From Dioscorea cayenensis subsp. rotundata (lineage: Eukaryota; Streptophyta; Magnoliopsida; Dioscoreales; Dioscoreaceae), in contig NC_052487.1 in assembly GCF_009730915.1 (NCBI RefSeq), positions 3,249,928 through 3,313,927 on the forward strand: a DNA stretch of 64,000 nt, written 5' to 3'. The position numbers and the translations under genes are program-made. Below the pieces are notes generated by a model. The model was not told where the DNA came from, searched no databases, and saw nothing but the letters and a program-made list of their open reading frames with translations. Each line of letters begins with the position of its first letter. The first letter of the stretch is position 1. Shown piece after piece: positions 25,001 to 37,662 of this stretch.

Positions 25001-25373
25001 GTGTAATAAATATTTAGAACTTAATTTTATGTTATTGTCCACTATATTCACTTGCTCGCGAGTTTTCACATACAAGCCTTTTTTTTTCATCATTTTAATG
25101 TTTTGCAATTTTATTGCTGTGCTGCTTTTCAAGTGCTGGTGGTGGATGATTTGAGGATCTTGTTTGGAGACACTTATTCTATAGAATTGTATAATTGATA
25201 GGACCAGGATTACATATACTCTGCAAAATAGACATACTTGCTTTCATATACAAGGGCTCACCTTTACCAACACAATACCGTCAGGTATTTGTTTTTGTAT
25301 TTTATTTATTTCAGGAATTATTATAAGAAGCAGATGTAGTATATGGCGGCATATAAGTTTATACTCCATGACC
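22032..25373. other. Repeat-rich intergenic region left of the P450 array
   Basis: Holds a local duplication at about 22145-22290 (GATGGATTTAAAAAA and AATTACAAAATCATTG repeated) and a ~49-bp direct repeat at 23261-23360 (ACAAATAGACGAGAAGCACC twice). A possible TIR pair (about 22115 GGTGTTTGTTT and about 23195 in reverse GGTAGCGTTTGGTT) hints at another Tourist-like element. The part from about 24800 onward is homologous to the 3' flanks of P450 copies 2-4. No supported gene. Confidence 0.4.
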
Positions 25374-27547
25374 TTAGAGTTGATGTAGGATAAGGTGTGC
25401 TCCATATTGCGGCTCAAGGGTTATTACAATGAAAGGAGCATGCACATAGGAAGGTGAGAGCTCAAAGGAGAAATGTTGAAGAATCATTGCCTGTGCTAGC
25501 TTTGCCTCTATCATAGCAAATGTTTGCCCTACACATATTCTTGGGCCCCAACCGAAAGGAAAGAATGCATTCTGTTTTGATGCATTTGAGACCCCTCTAG
25601 AAAATCTCTGTGGGTTGAACTCTTCCGCATCATCTCCCCAGAAATCTGGATCATGGTGGACTTGTAGGACAAGTATCATGACTTCAGCTCCTGCAGGTAA
25701 TGCTATATCTCCTAATTTGATTTTTTGGTCTATGCGTCAAAATAGTATGACCAGAGGCAGATACAATCTCAGTACTTATGTAATATCATGTTTACCTGTA
25801 ATTGTAAAGAGCATATTTCCACATCAGTTAGGTTAATAAATATGCATATGAATGTGTAAGACTACTCTGGAACTTACAATCTTAAGGTGACTGATGGATT
25901 CGAAGTCAGGTATGTTCTTCCCATAGACATCAAGGACTTCCTCCCTTGCTTTTTGCTGCCAATTTGGGTACATTGATAAGAGAACCAATGTCTAGGTAAG
26001 CAAAATCGAAGTGGTCTCTTGACCTGCGAAGTGGAACAACTTGCATTCCTCTATTATATCATCAATTGCAATTCTATTGTTCTTGTTTTTATCGTTGGAG
26101 GTAGCGTTCGGGTTATGGGATTGCAAAAGTAAGCCAAGTAAGTCATCATTAGCGCTTCCTCCCATTTTCATTGAATCTAGCTTCTTGTGGAGATCTCTCT
26201 CAATATCCTTTTAACTTGTTTGTCGATTAATGTTCTTCTCTTATTCTTTGCAGTTGGCAGGAATCTATACAATGTAAAACTATCAAGTTGGAGCATTCAG
26301 TTACACACAATAAATATTGAAAGATGGAATGTACCTCAAGCCGGGAAGATATATTGATCGAGCGGCTTCAATGACAAGAAGAGTTTGTTCCTTTTGAAGT
26401 TCGAAAATCCGTTTTCCTTCTTCGAAACTGCTACCAAATGCTGATCTCCAGATCACATCTCCTGTTAAATTCTGAAATTCAGGCCAGATATCCAGTTCAT
26501 AACATCCTTTGGTACTCACTAACTTCTCCCACCTTTCCTCTAAACCAATGCAACTAATTTGAAAAGCAGGTACCATCTCCTGTTGTAGCCAATAACTTTG
26601 TTATATAACCATCAACATGTGCAGGCAAAAATAAATAAATAAATAATGAAATGTATCACAGGTTGCCAATGGGACCTTGAGTTTGTCCAAATGAAAGGCG
26701 TGATTGATCAACTTCCTCCTCTGTGCCCATGCTTCTCCGTCAAGAGAAGAGATTCCCGTTGCAAGGAGCTTTGTCAGAGGGTTCGATTTTTGCTGGATAA
26801 GGTGACCTGGCCTGTTAAACAGGATTTCCCTCATCATGTCTGGATCCCATATATTCGCTTCCAGGGTTGTTCCCTTCCATTTGAACCATATCTAGCCTGA
26901 ACATAATGATGAATTTCTCCAGGTAAATAAACTAGCACTCTTAGACATTTAGAATTCATTAATGGACAATAAGGATACAAATAGAATTATAGAATGGAAG
27001 AAAATACTTACCGACGAGATAAATGAAAGGAAGAAATAGTTATGGGTGACTAATTAGTCTTCTTAATCTTCTATTCATGTATCCAAAAAAAAAAGATTTT
27101 TTCTCTTCTTCATCAAAGATGACTATTCCTTCATTTCCGGGTCTGCTGGGACTTCTTTCTTTTGTAAAAAGTATTGGATAAATAAATTTTTTTTCCTGAT
27201 CTGGTTAGTTGAAAACTATATTCAATTTTATGCAAGGGCTTTATAAATTGATTAAATTATATGAGCAAATTATTTAGCTTACCTTATCTTTTAACCATAT
27301 GGTGATGGTCGGGAATCACACAAGGCGCTATCTTGTGTGTAAGTTCCATCAGTTTAGACCAAGCGTCTCTGAAGGCAGCTTTCTCATCGTTCATATCCCC
27401 TGTCAACAGCCGGTACTTGTTCCCGGGGATCTTAGGCTTCAACCATACCAAGTATAACACTCTGCCTAATACTCCTATAATTACTGCACATACACACACT
27501 AGCACAAGTGTAACTAGACTCCTTCCCATTGCTTCTATGATTAACAA
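25374..27547 (-). pseudogene. CYP72A-like P450, copy 1 (decayed)
   Basis: All five exons are recognisable: about 27283-27529, 26676-26896, 26335-26579, 25878-26264, 25374-25795. The heme motif [10 protein letters not shown] and [10 protein letters not shown] survive. The frame is broken in at least six places: a 30-base deletion in exon 1 at about 27430 removing ten codons present in the other copies; TAA at 27284-27286 replacing the Tyr codon at the end of exon 1; TAG at 26892-26894 at the first codon of exon 2; a one-base deletion near 26190; TAG at 25992-25994 replacing the Trp of LLTWTL; a one-base deletion near 25777 plus TGA at 25737-25739 in exon 5. A codon is also missing before NAFFPFGW. 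These are independent decay events, so function as a P450 is excluded. A TATA box remains at about 27582. Confidence 0.92.
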
Positions 27548-28936
27548 TTACTACTGATTAACTAGAATCTCAATCTGTAGTTATATATATAGAGAAGTGA
27601 GCTTGTCTTTCTAGCTTTTCAAGTTGGCCGGGCTAGAGCCAAAGGCATGGAAATATCTATGTAGATTTTGTTGGCTCCGAATCTTTCGTAGTGTTCAAGG
27701 AATTAGAGATGTGGTTCTAAGTGTTACCAGGATTTTGGTTCCGCTTTTCATGACTTGGCATTCAATGGCTTGACAGCCGAGAGAAGACATGAATGAGTGA
27801 TCAATGTTTGGTGCTTATCCATTAAGGTCCTACCCTTGATGTTTCTGTTCTTCATTGTCATTATTATTTTATGTTTACCTTTGATTTTTTTTTTTTATTT
27901 GCATGTTAATTTTTGAAATATTATAAGCGATTGTTTTTTAGATCAGTGAGCTAAAAATTCATAATCGGTGCCTGAAGTACACCCAAAAATATAATTTTTT
28001 GCTCTCATTACTTATAAGCGTCCAAACTGCTCTTCCCTTTATCTCATCTCTTTCAGAAAATATATTTATTTATATTCTTATCCAAACGAGTTATATAACT
28101 CCAAAAATACTTGTAAGTAATATGAGGGCTATTTAGACTTTTTTTCCGATGTTTTTTTTATATAAAAAATATTTATATAACAATTCAAGGGTACTTGGGT
28201 TGCTTTGTAGATTTTATTTATTTATTTGAGAAGGTATCATTACGGAGTTTTGGAAAAAAAAATACTCATCTAATTTTTTTTTTGTGATGGCTAATGTTCA
28301 TGGTTCTTCAGCGAAAGATTTCTTGAGAATTTTCAAGAGAGATGATTTACGATGTATGCATTCCGCAGGCAAAATGCTCATCTTTTATAATTCAAGTTTG
28401 GAACAGGGATGAAAACTCAAGCCTTTGTGTGATCAATTTCGTAAATTCTTATTCAGGAATGCGAACGCATATGAGATCAGTACTGAGCTTGTAGGAGTAT
28501 GAGTTTATTCTTTCTTTAGTTCATCTTTGTAGTTATGTCTCAACTGCATCTGAAATGAAATCTATAATAAATATTTAGACAGCTATTTTTTGTTATTGTC
28601 ATTTATATTCACTTGCTTGTGAATTTTCACAGAAGGTTGGCAGTCTGATACAAGCCTGTTTTTCTCATCAGTTTAATGTTTTAAAACTTTGTTGTTGTCC
28701 TGCTTTTAAATTGTTTGGAGGCTTTATATATTAGAACGGTGCTTCAGTTAACCTTGTGCTTAACTGCATATGTAATGTTCTTGATGTTTAACAAGAACCT
28801 TCACCCAAAAATTTTCTTTATCTTTCTCTTATTTGATAAAACCAGCATTACATATTATCTGCAAAATAGAAATATTTGCTGACAGATAAGAGGACTATGT
28901 AGTATACCACAGCTTAAAATTTTATAGTCCATGACC
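27548..28936. other. Intergenic between P450 copies 1 and 2
   Basis: Contains the promoter side of copy 1 (TATATATA at about 27582-27592) and, from about 28310, the duplicated 3' flank of copy 2. No gene. Related sequence recurs at about 31260-32390 and 34560-34930. Confidence 0.5.
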
Positions 28937-30804
28937 TTAGAGGTGATGTAGGATAAGATGAGCTCCATATTGTGGCTGAAGGGTTATTACAGTGAAAGGA
29001 GCATGAGCATAGGAAGGTGAGAGCTCGAAGGAGAAACGTTGAAGAATTATTGCCAGAGCTACCTTTGCCTCTATCATGGCAAATGTTTGCCCTACACATA
29101 TTCTCGGGCCCCAACCAAAAGGAAAGAATGCATTCTGACCCTTTGATGCCTTTGAAACCCCATCAGAAAATCTCTGTGGGTTGAACTCTTCCGCATCTTC
29201 TCCCCAGATTTCTGGATCATGGTGGACTTGTAGGATAGGTATCAAGACTTCAGCTCCTTCTGGTAATGTTACATCTCCTAATTTGGTTTTTCCGTTTACA
29301 AGTCGAACCAGATTGATAGCAGGTGGATACAATCTCAGTACTTCATGTAATATCATGTTTACCTGTAATGGTAAAGGCCATAATTCCATATCTCGGTTAA
29401 ATTAGTAAATATACATATGTATGTAGAGGTCTAGTCTGGAACTTACAATCTTAAGGTGACTGATGGATTCAAAGTCTGGTAGGTTCTTCCCACAGGTATC
29501 GAGGACTTCCTCCCTTGCTTTTTGCTGCCAGTTTGGGTATATGGATAAGAGAATCAATGTCCAGGTAAGCAAAATCGAAGTGGTCTCTTGACCAGCGAAG
29601 TAGAACAACTTGCATTCTTCTATTATGTCATCAATGGTAATCCCATTGTTCTTGTTTTGATCTTTGGAGGCCGCATTTGGGTTATGGGATTGCAAAAGCA
29701 AGCTGAGTAAGTCATCATTAGCACTTTCTCTAATTTCCATCGAATCTAACTTCTTGCGGATGATATCTCTCAGCATTCTTTTAATTTCTTTATCTATGAA
29801 CATTCTTCTCTTATTCTTTGCTGTTGGCAGAAATCTATACAATAAAAAATAATCAAGTCAGGGCATGCAGTTACACACAATAAATATAGAAAGATGGAAT
29901 GTACCTAAAGCCGGGAAGGTACAGCGATCGAGCTGCTTCCATGACAAGAACAGCTTGTTCCTTTTGGAGTTTGAAAATCTGCTTTCCTTCTTCAAAACTG
30001 CTACCAAATGCTGATCTAGAAATCACATCTCCTGTTAAATTCTGAAATTCAGGCCAGATATCCAGTTCACAGGATCCTTCAGCACTCAATAACTTCTCCC
30101 ACCTTTCAGCTAAACCAATGCAACTAATTCGAAAAGCAGGTACCATCTCCTGTTATAGCCAATAAGTTGGATACTTTAACATTGACATATGTAGATTAAA
30201 ATAATGAAATATATCACTAGTTACAAGTGGAACCTTGAGCTTGTCCAAATGAAAGGCGGGATTGACCAACTTCCTCCTCTGTGCCCATGCTTGTCCTTCA
30301 AGAGTAGAAAGTCCCATTGTAAGGAGCTTCATCAGAGGGTTATCTTCTGGCTTGATAAAGTGACCTGACCTATTCAACAGGATCTCTCTCATCATGTCTG
30401 GATCCCATATATTCACTCTTGGAGTTGTTCCATTCCATTTGAACCATATCTTGCCTAACACAATAATGAAGTTTTCCAGGTAAATAAACTCACACTCTGA
30501 ATTATCTGATCAAATTATTCAACTTACCGTAGCTCTTAACCATGTGGTCATGGTAGGGAATCACACGAGGTGCTATCCTGTTAGTAAGCTCCATTGGCTT
30601 GGTCCAAGCCTCCTTGAAGGCGGCCTTCTCATCGTTCCTGTCCCCTGTTAACAGCTGGTACTTGTTCCCGGGGATCCCCTGCCTTCTTAGCTGCATTTCC
30701 AGCATCTTAGGCTTCAACCATACCAAGTATAACACTCTCCATAATACTCCTATGATCACTGCACATACACACACTAGCACAAGTGTAACTATACTCTTTG
30801 CCAT
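28937..30804 (-). CDS. CYP72A-like cytochrome P450, copy 2
   Basis: Five exons: 30528-30804, 30234-30454, 29905-30149, 29447-29834, 28937-29362. All have GT-AG junctions and encode 518 aa. A hydrophobic N-terminal anchor ([16 protein letters not shown]) is followed by the basic linker, so the enzyme should sit on the ER facing the cytosol. The I-helix oxygen-binding motif AGQETT is at 328-333, the K-helix Glu-x-x-Arg at 384-387, FNPQRF lies in the PERF region, and the heme ligand Cys466 is within [10 protein letters not shown]. Exon structure and the C-terminus [12 protein letters not shown] are typical of CYP72A, a family that hydroxylates terpenoids and related metabolites with NADPH-P450 reductase; the substrate here is unknown. 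A Met six codons upstream (30822) is in frame. I prefer 30804 because it aligns with the start of copy 3 and keeps the TATA-to-start distance equal. Confidence 0.92.
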
Positions 30805-30860
30805 TGCTTTTATGATTAACAACTATTGCTACTGATTAACTAGACCCTCATCTATAGTCC

Positions 30861-30868
30861 TATATATA
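30861..30868 (-). promoter_or_regulatory. TATA box of P450 copy 2
   Basis: TATATATA about 57 bases upstream of the preferred start. Equivalent TATA elements lie upstream of copy 1 (about 27582), copy 3 (about 34312) and copy 4 (about 39661) at similar distances. Confidence 0.5.
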
Positions 30869-30872
30869 GATA

Positions 30873-30880
<8 letters not shown>

Positions 30881-30914
<34 letters not shown>
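30881..30914. repeat. CA microsatellite
   Basis: About 16 consecutive CA dinucleotides just upstream of the TATA box of copy 2. The other copies lack it. Confidence 0.9.
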
Positions 30915-30917
<3 letters not shown>

Positions 30918-32387
30918 ATATGTATATAGAGAGAAGTGAGCTTGTCTTTTTTGTGGTTCAAGTTGGTTGGGATGGAGCCATAGATATTAATTGAGCTTGT
31001 CTTTCTTGTGGTTCAAGTTGGTCAGGTTGGAGCTATAGACATGGCAATATCTATGAAGAATTTTTTTTGTCTTTGAAACTTCAGTAAGTGTTGTTTAAAG
31101 AATTAGAGACGTGTTCTTAGTGTTACTGTGACTTTTGTTCATCTTTTGATGGCTTTGGTCTTTGGTGTTCATTGGCTTGGCAGCCAAGAGAACAGATGAA
31201 TGAGTGATCAATGTCTGGTGCTTCCATTAAGGTCCCCACCCACCATGATGTCTCTGTTCTTCATTTTCATTATTATTTTATGTTAAACCTTTGATTTTTT
31301 TTTTATTTGCATGCTAATTTTTGAAATATTATAAGCTGGTTGTTTCGAGATTAGTGAGCTAAAAATTCACAATTGGTTTCTAAACTATACCCAAAATTAT
31401 ATTCTCGTGCTCTCATCACTTGTAAGTCACCAAACTGCTCTTCCTTTCATCTCATCTTTTTAGAAAATATTTTTATTGTTATCATCCAAAACAATTATAT
31501 AACTCCAAAAATACTTCTAAATAATGTGAGGGTTATTTGGATTTTTTTTTTTCTGATTTTTTTTTATAGAAATATTTATAAAACACTTCAAGGGTGCTTG
31601 GGTTACTTTGCACATTTATTTATTTATTTTAGAAGGTACAATTTTGGGATTTGGGGGGGAAAAAAAAGACTCATCCAAGTGTTTTCATGGTTAATGTTCA
31701 TGGTTTTTTGGCTAAGGATTACTCGAGAATTTGTAAGATGGATGATTTATGATGTATGAAATCCACAGGCAAGATTCTCTTCTTTTATGATTCAAGTTTG
31801 GAACAGTTTACAGTTGGATGAAAAATCAAACATTAGTGTGATCAATTTAGTAAATTCTTATTCAGGAATGGCTGTGCATATGAGATCAGTACTAAGCTTG
31901 TACTTGTATGTGTCCATTCTTTCTTTAGTTCATCCTTGTACTTATTCTTGCATCTAAAATGAAATGTATAATAAATATTCAGACATGCATTTTATATTAT
32001 TGCCTGTTATATTCGCTTCCTCGTGAATTGTCACAAACAAGCCTGTTTTTCTCACCATTTTTATGTTTAGCAATTTTATTTTTGTGCTGCTTTTAAATTG
32101 TTTGGAGGCAGTTATATATTAGAATAGTGCTTCAGTTATCCTTGTGCTAAATCGAACAGGTAATTTTCTAGGTGTTCAACATGAACCTTCACCCAAATTT
32201 TTTTTTTTTTTCTTATTTGATACAACCAGGGTAACATATACTACAGAAAATAGAAATACTTGCGACCGATACAAGGACTCACCTTCACCTACACAATACA
32301 GTCTGGTATTTGTGTTTTATTTATTCCAGTATTATTATAAGAAGCTGATGTAGTATACTGCAGCATAAAATTTTATAGTTCATGACC

Positions 32388-34254
32388 TTAGAGGTGATGC
32401 AGGATAAGATGAGCTCCATATTGTGGCTGGAGGGTTATTACAGTGAAAGGAGCATGAGCATAGGAAGGTGAGAGCTCAAAGGAGAAACGTTGAAGAATCA
32501 TTGCCAGAGCTAGCTTTGCCTCTATCATGGCAAATGTTTGCCCTATACATATTCTCGGTCCCCAACCGAAAGGAAAGAATGCATTCTGACCCTTTGATGC
32601 CTTTGCAACCCCTTCAGAGAATCTCTGTGGGTCGAACTCTTCAGCATCTTCCCCCCATATTTCTGGATCATGGTGAACTTCTAGGACAGGTATCCAGACT
32701 TCAGCTCCTTCAGGTAATGTTATATCTCCTAATTTGATTTTCTTGTTTATTTGTCGAGCCATTAGAGTCACAGGTGGGTACAATCTCAGTACTTCATGTA
32801 TTATCATGTTTACCTGTAACAATAAAGAACATATTCCATATCGATTAAGTTAGTTAAATTTGCATATAAATGTATAAGTTTACTCTAGAACTTACAATCT
32901 TCAGGTGACTGATGGATTCAAAATCAGGCGGGTTCTTCCCACAGGTATGAAGGACTTCCTCCCTTGCTTTTTGCTGCCAATTTGGGTATATGGATAAAAG
33001 AATTAATGTCCAGGTAAGCAAAACTGAAGTGGTCTCTTGACCGGCAAAGTAGAACAACTTGCATTCCTCTATTATATCATCAATCGTAATCCCATTGTTC
33101 TTGTTTTTATCTTTGGAGGCCGCGTTCTGGTTATAGGATTGCAAAAGCAAGCCGAGTAAGTCATCATTAGCACTTGTTCCCATTTCCATTAAATCTAACT
33201 TCTTGCAGATGATCTCTCTCAGCATTCTTTTAATTTCTTTATCAATAAACATTCTTCTTTTGTTCTTTGCTGTTGGCAGAAATCTATACAACAAAAAACT
33301 ATCAAGTCAGGGCATTCAGTTACACACAATAAATATAGATAGATGGAATGTACCTAAAGCCGGGAAGGTACAGCGATCGAGCTGCTTCCATGACAAGAAC
33401 AGCCTGTTCCTTTTGGAGTTCGAAAATCCGCTTTCCTTCTTCAAAACTGCTACCAAATGCTGATCTAGAAATCACATCTCCTGTTAAATTCTGAAATTCA
33501 GGCCAGATATCCAGTTCACAAGATCCTTCAGCACTCACTAACTTCTTCCACCTTTCAGCTAAACCAATGCAACTAGTTCGAAAAGCAGGTACCATCTCCT
33601 GTTATAACCAAAAACTCAGATATTTTAACATTGACATATGCAAATTAAAACAATGAAATATATCACAAATTGCAAGTTGAACCTTGAGTTTGTCAAAATG
33701 AAAGGCGGGATTGATCAACTTCCTCCTTTGTGCCCATACTTCTCCTTCAAGAGCAGTAAGTCCCATTGTAAGGAGCATTATCAGAGGGTTCACTTTTAGC
33801 TTGATAAAATGACCTGACTTGTTCACTAGAATCTCTCTTATCATGTCTGGATCAGATATATTCACTCTCGGAGTTGTTCCATTCCATTTGAACCATATCT
33901 TGCCTGAACACAACAATGAAATTTTCCAGGTAAACAAACTCACACACCGAATTATATGTTCAAATTATTCAACTTACCATATCTCTTAACCATATGGTGA
34001 TTGTAGGGAATTACGCGAGGTATTATACTGTGAGTAAGCTCCATTGGCTTGGACCAGGCTTCCTTGACGGCGGCCTTTTCATCGTTCATGTCCCCGGTGA
34101 ACGGCCGGTACTTATTCCCGGGTATTCCCTGCTTTCTCAGCTGCAATTCTAGCATCTTAGGCTTGAACCATACTAAGTATAACACTCTCAGTATTGCTCC
34201 TGTAACAACTGCACACACACATACTAGCACTAGTGTTACTAGACTCTCTTCCAT
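32388..34254 (-). CDS. CYP72A-like cytochrome P450, copy 3
   Basis: Five exons: 33978-34254, 33683-33903, 33354-33598, 32896-33283, 32388-32813. They have the same lengths as copy 2 and encode 518 aa. The N-terminal anchor [19 protein letters not shown]-helix AGQETT, K-helix EVLR, PERF region FDPQRF and heme loop [10 protein letters not shown] are all intact. It is the closest relative of copy 2 by eye; differences cluster in exons 1 and 2 (for example [17 protein letters not shown]) and just after the K-helix ([12 protein letters not shown]), which lies in a substrate-recognition zone, so specificity may differ. An ER-bound monooxygenase is inferred; the substrate is not predictable. The start ATG has no upstream in-frame Met, and the TATA-like element TATATAAAG (given on the plus strand) is at about 34312-34320. 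Confidence 0.92.
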
Positions 34255-37200
34255 TGCTTTTTCTGATTAATAACAAGTGCTACTGAGTAACTAGATACTC
34301 ATCTTTAGTGGTATATAAAGAGAGATGTGAGGTTGTCTTGCTTGTGGTTCAAGTTCATTGGGATAGAGTCAGAGTCATGGAAATATCTATGAAGGTTGTA
34401 TTGTTGACTTTGAATCTTTGTTAAGTGTTGTTTAAAGACTTAGAGATGTGTTATTAGTATTACTGTGATTTTGGTTACATTTTAATGGCTTTTTGGTCTT
34501 CATTGGCTTGGCAGGCAAGGAAAGTATTGATGATATGGGTCAGGGATCAGAGCTCAGTGTTTATGTCGGTGCATTATTTTATTATTATTATTATTATTTT
34601 ATTTTTAATATGTGTGATTTATTTTGTTTGCATATTATATCTTTCAAATATTATAAGCGGATTGTTTTGAGATCGGTGGGCTAAAATTCTTCATTAATTT
34701 TTAATTATACTCAAAAAGTATTCATATGGTAAGTCACTGTAACAAGTATATTTTTATATTTGTTTGTTTTTTTACCACTCTTAAAATTTGAGTGCTTGTC
34801 GTTATTTGTTAATATATATTTGAATAGTATGAGGGTTATTTGAAATATTTTTTTATTTGATAGAAAAATATTTTTAAAACAATTCAAAGGTGTTTGGGGT
34901 TGCTTTGTAGAATTTTTCTATGGGCATATCATTTTTACATGTTAGAAAAAAAGTTAGTAAAAGATTAGTCAAAATGATAGAGATTTAATGTTAGGGATTT
35001 GGATGGTTAATAATTGGTTTCTAATTATGTATAAAAAATTATTTAATTTGAGAGATATACTTTTCTATAGAGCATTCAATATTTTGTCATGGTTGGTGTA
35101 AAACATGTGGCTCATATGCCTTTTAAATTTAAATAAAAAAAAACATTTATGTGGTCACTCGTCAAAACGCAAAACTGTTTTATCTATTCAAATAATTTTT
35201 TATTTAAAACTTTAAGTAAATGTTTTCTTAAAAATCATAATCAAACAAAATTTCTCCTTAATTAAAAAAAAACCTCTTAAAATATGTTCTTTTGGTCAAA
35301 AATCAAAATACAACTATAAAGTTACCACCAATTTGACCAAAGTGCGTCATGTGGTGCCGGTGATGCCAACAACCATTTAATCTATTAGTATCGGGTCCCT
35401 TGTGTAGGATATTCGTCTCGAGTTTCGAGCGTGGCTCCCCGAGTTTGATCCCCATCTTGCGCAAGGTAAGGATACGGTTCGGTGTTGAGCGCGGTTCCCC
35501 CACGTGTTCATCCCTGGATTCTGGCGTTTGTCGTCTTTCTTAAAAATATGGTGCCGGTGATTTATTTATTTTTCCAATTATTCTAATTAAAAAATATTTT
35601 TATTGGGACCCTTGTTTATTGTCCTTTTAAAGGATTAAAATAAAAATAAAAAACAAAACAAAAACAAAAGTTGAGGTGAAAATCATTAGATGGTCTAGCT
35701 GTAATTTATTCAAACGGAACGGAATGGTGGGTGAGTGATGCAAAGTAAATTTTTTTTTAGTAATGTATAATTTTACACAAAATATTGTATATATATTGTA
35801 TAAATATTATGGTGGATTTTTTGTGAAAAGAGTTATTTGATATGGTTCAAGAAGTCCGAAAGAGAAGTTATTTCTAATTTTCTATAAATTACATGTAGTT
35901 TTAAAAAAATTATATTTTTAAAAAATATTTACAAAAATTTATTATTTGGTCACCATATTTTTGTAAATTTGTATATAAAATAAAAAAAATTATATTTTAA
36001 AAACATATTTATAAATATATTGTTTGATCTTTATTTTTTACAAATTTAAATATATGTAATATAAAAATTATTTTTTTAGAAAATATTTATGAAAATTATT
36101 ATTTGACCCCTCATATTTTTTTTTTTAATTTGACCCTCTTAAAATTAACTTTTACCTTCGCCCTTGCAGTTCATGCAGAGAGATTTATTTGTGTAAAATT
36201 ATAGTTTTCCATATATTATTTTTAGTACATATAACATATTATTATTATTTTACGTGTTAGTCCAGCCTACATATTAAATCTATAAAGAGTCATTAGGTCA
36301 TTGTAACTAATGTATCACGGATTCACGGTATTTGTATATCTTTTCAGCAATCCTCTTGTCCTTTTATACCAAAAAGTGAGGGACTAATTCATTATTTCTT
36401 GATTCGTGACGGGGTTTTAGTAAAAAGTACCTTCGGAGCTCGAGTCCTCCATGGGAGGCCTCGCCGGCGAGGACCAGGGCACCTTCTCTTTTCCTCATTC
36501 TCCGGCATGCGATCGCTGGTCTGTGATTCCCCAATCTTTGAATTTTCCTTTTTCTTTGTGTTTCTTTGTATCATTTGAGTTTTTTCTCTGTGGTTAATTT
36601 GAATTGATTGATTGTTTTTGTGATTCATTTGGCTACCAATCTTGTCCTCATTCATTCCTGCGGAGGGGGATGCCCAATCTTGTTTTGCTAAATTTCTTCA
36701 TTCCTTTTGTTTTAATTGAATATTAATCTTTAATTTTGATTTGTTTGGGATCAAAATTCGATCTGTTTAGCATCAAATTATGTTATTTTAGTGGCTGTAT
36801 TAGATCATTATTTCATAACATTTGGTTACTAAGCTTAATGATTTTGGCTTGGAAATTTTTTGGAAGTAATCTCAAGACAGATTGTGAGCTGTATTTGACT
36901 AATAAATTAGTATGTCACTAATTTTAATTGATCATCTTTTAGTTAATGTTGAAAGATGACACTTTGGAAACTCAATTCACTGTTCTGTATGATTATTTCA
37001 TCTGATTAATTGACAAAGTTTTATTCTTGACTGTGATTTTAAGGGAATTCTTGTGTATGCTTGCCTCTGGATAAATGACCTCTCTTTGTATGGGGCTCTG
37101 GTGATGATGGTACCTATCATTTTTAAGACTTTGGGTGATTAGTTCTATGGCTAGCATGTGTACATTTCTGGTTTTCTTTTGCTCATCTTTGTAGTTCTGT

Positions 37201-37662
37201 TTTAACTGCATCTACATTGAAATATGTATATCATTCGATCACTTGCTTGGAACCTTCCAGTAAAGATGTCAGTCTTAAAGAAGCTTGTTTTTCTCTCTTA
37301 TTGTTGCTGCTAAATTGTTAATCATGTCATAGTGAATAGTGATAGGTGAATGCTATTCTTTTTGGGAGCATATGTGTTTTAATGTATTTGGTTCTTCAGT
37401 TATTGTTGTTCTTAATCAAATAGATTCTTTGCTTGGTCACCAACATGAACCAGGATTACATATGCTTGATAACTTATAATGCTTGCTGACAAAGGCAAGG
37501 ATTCACCTTCACCTTCACCTTCCCCTTCACCTTCACCTTCAACTACACAATATAGTCAGATATTTGTATTTTATTTTTTCTTGGTATCATTAAGAAACAC
37601 ACATAATATACTGTAGGCTAGTGGGAAGCTCAGTATGGGCCAGAACTCGCTAGTTGATGATC
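34255..37662. other. Long intergenic region between P450 copies 3 and 4
   Basis: Left part: promoter of copy 3 and sequence shared with the other spacers (about 34560-34930). Middle part: AT-rich, with a short GC-rich patch at 35390-35530 containing two related motifs (CGAGCGTGGCTCCCCGAG and TGAGCGCGGTTCCCCCACG). From 36410 a GC-rich patch and following sequence resemble 24060-24330. A CACCTT-type microsatellite lies at 37505-37550. No supported gene. Confidence 0.45.
37505..37550. repeat. CACCTT hexanucleotide microsatellite
   Basis: About seven imperfect units of TTCACC downstream of P450 copy 4. A single related CACCTTCACCTACAC stretch sits at the same relative place in copy 3 (about 32280), suggesting expansion from it. 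Confidence 0.8.

Larger units (their letters stand above)
30823..32387. other. Intergenic between P450 copies 2 and 3
   Basis: Promoter of copy 2 and the duplicated 3' flank of copy 3 (about 31690-32387). It is similar throughout to the spacers on either side. No gene seen. Confidence 0.5.

Noticed and set aside
35390-35530. GC-rich patch with a tRNA-like or coding look
   Set aside because: Two related motifs but no complete tRNA fold or domain; probably a retroelement fragment.
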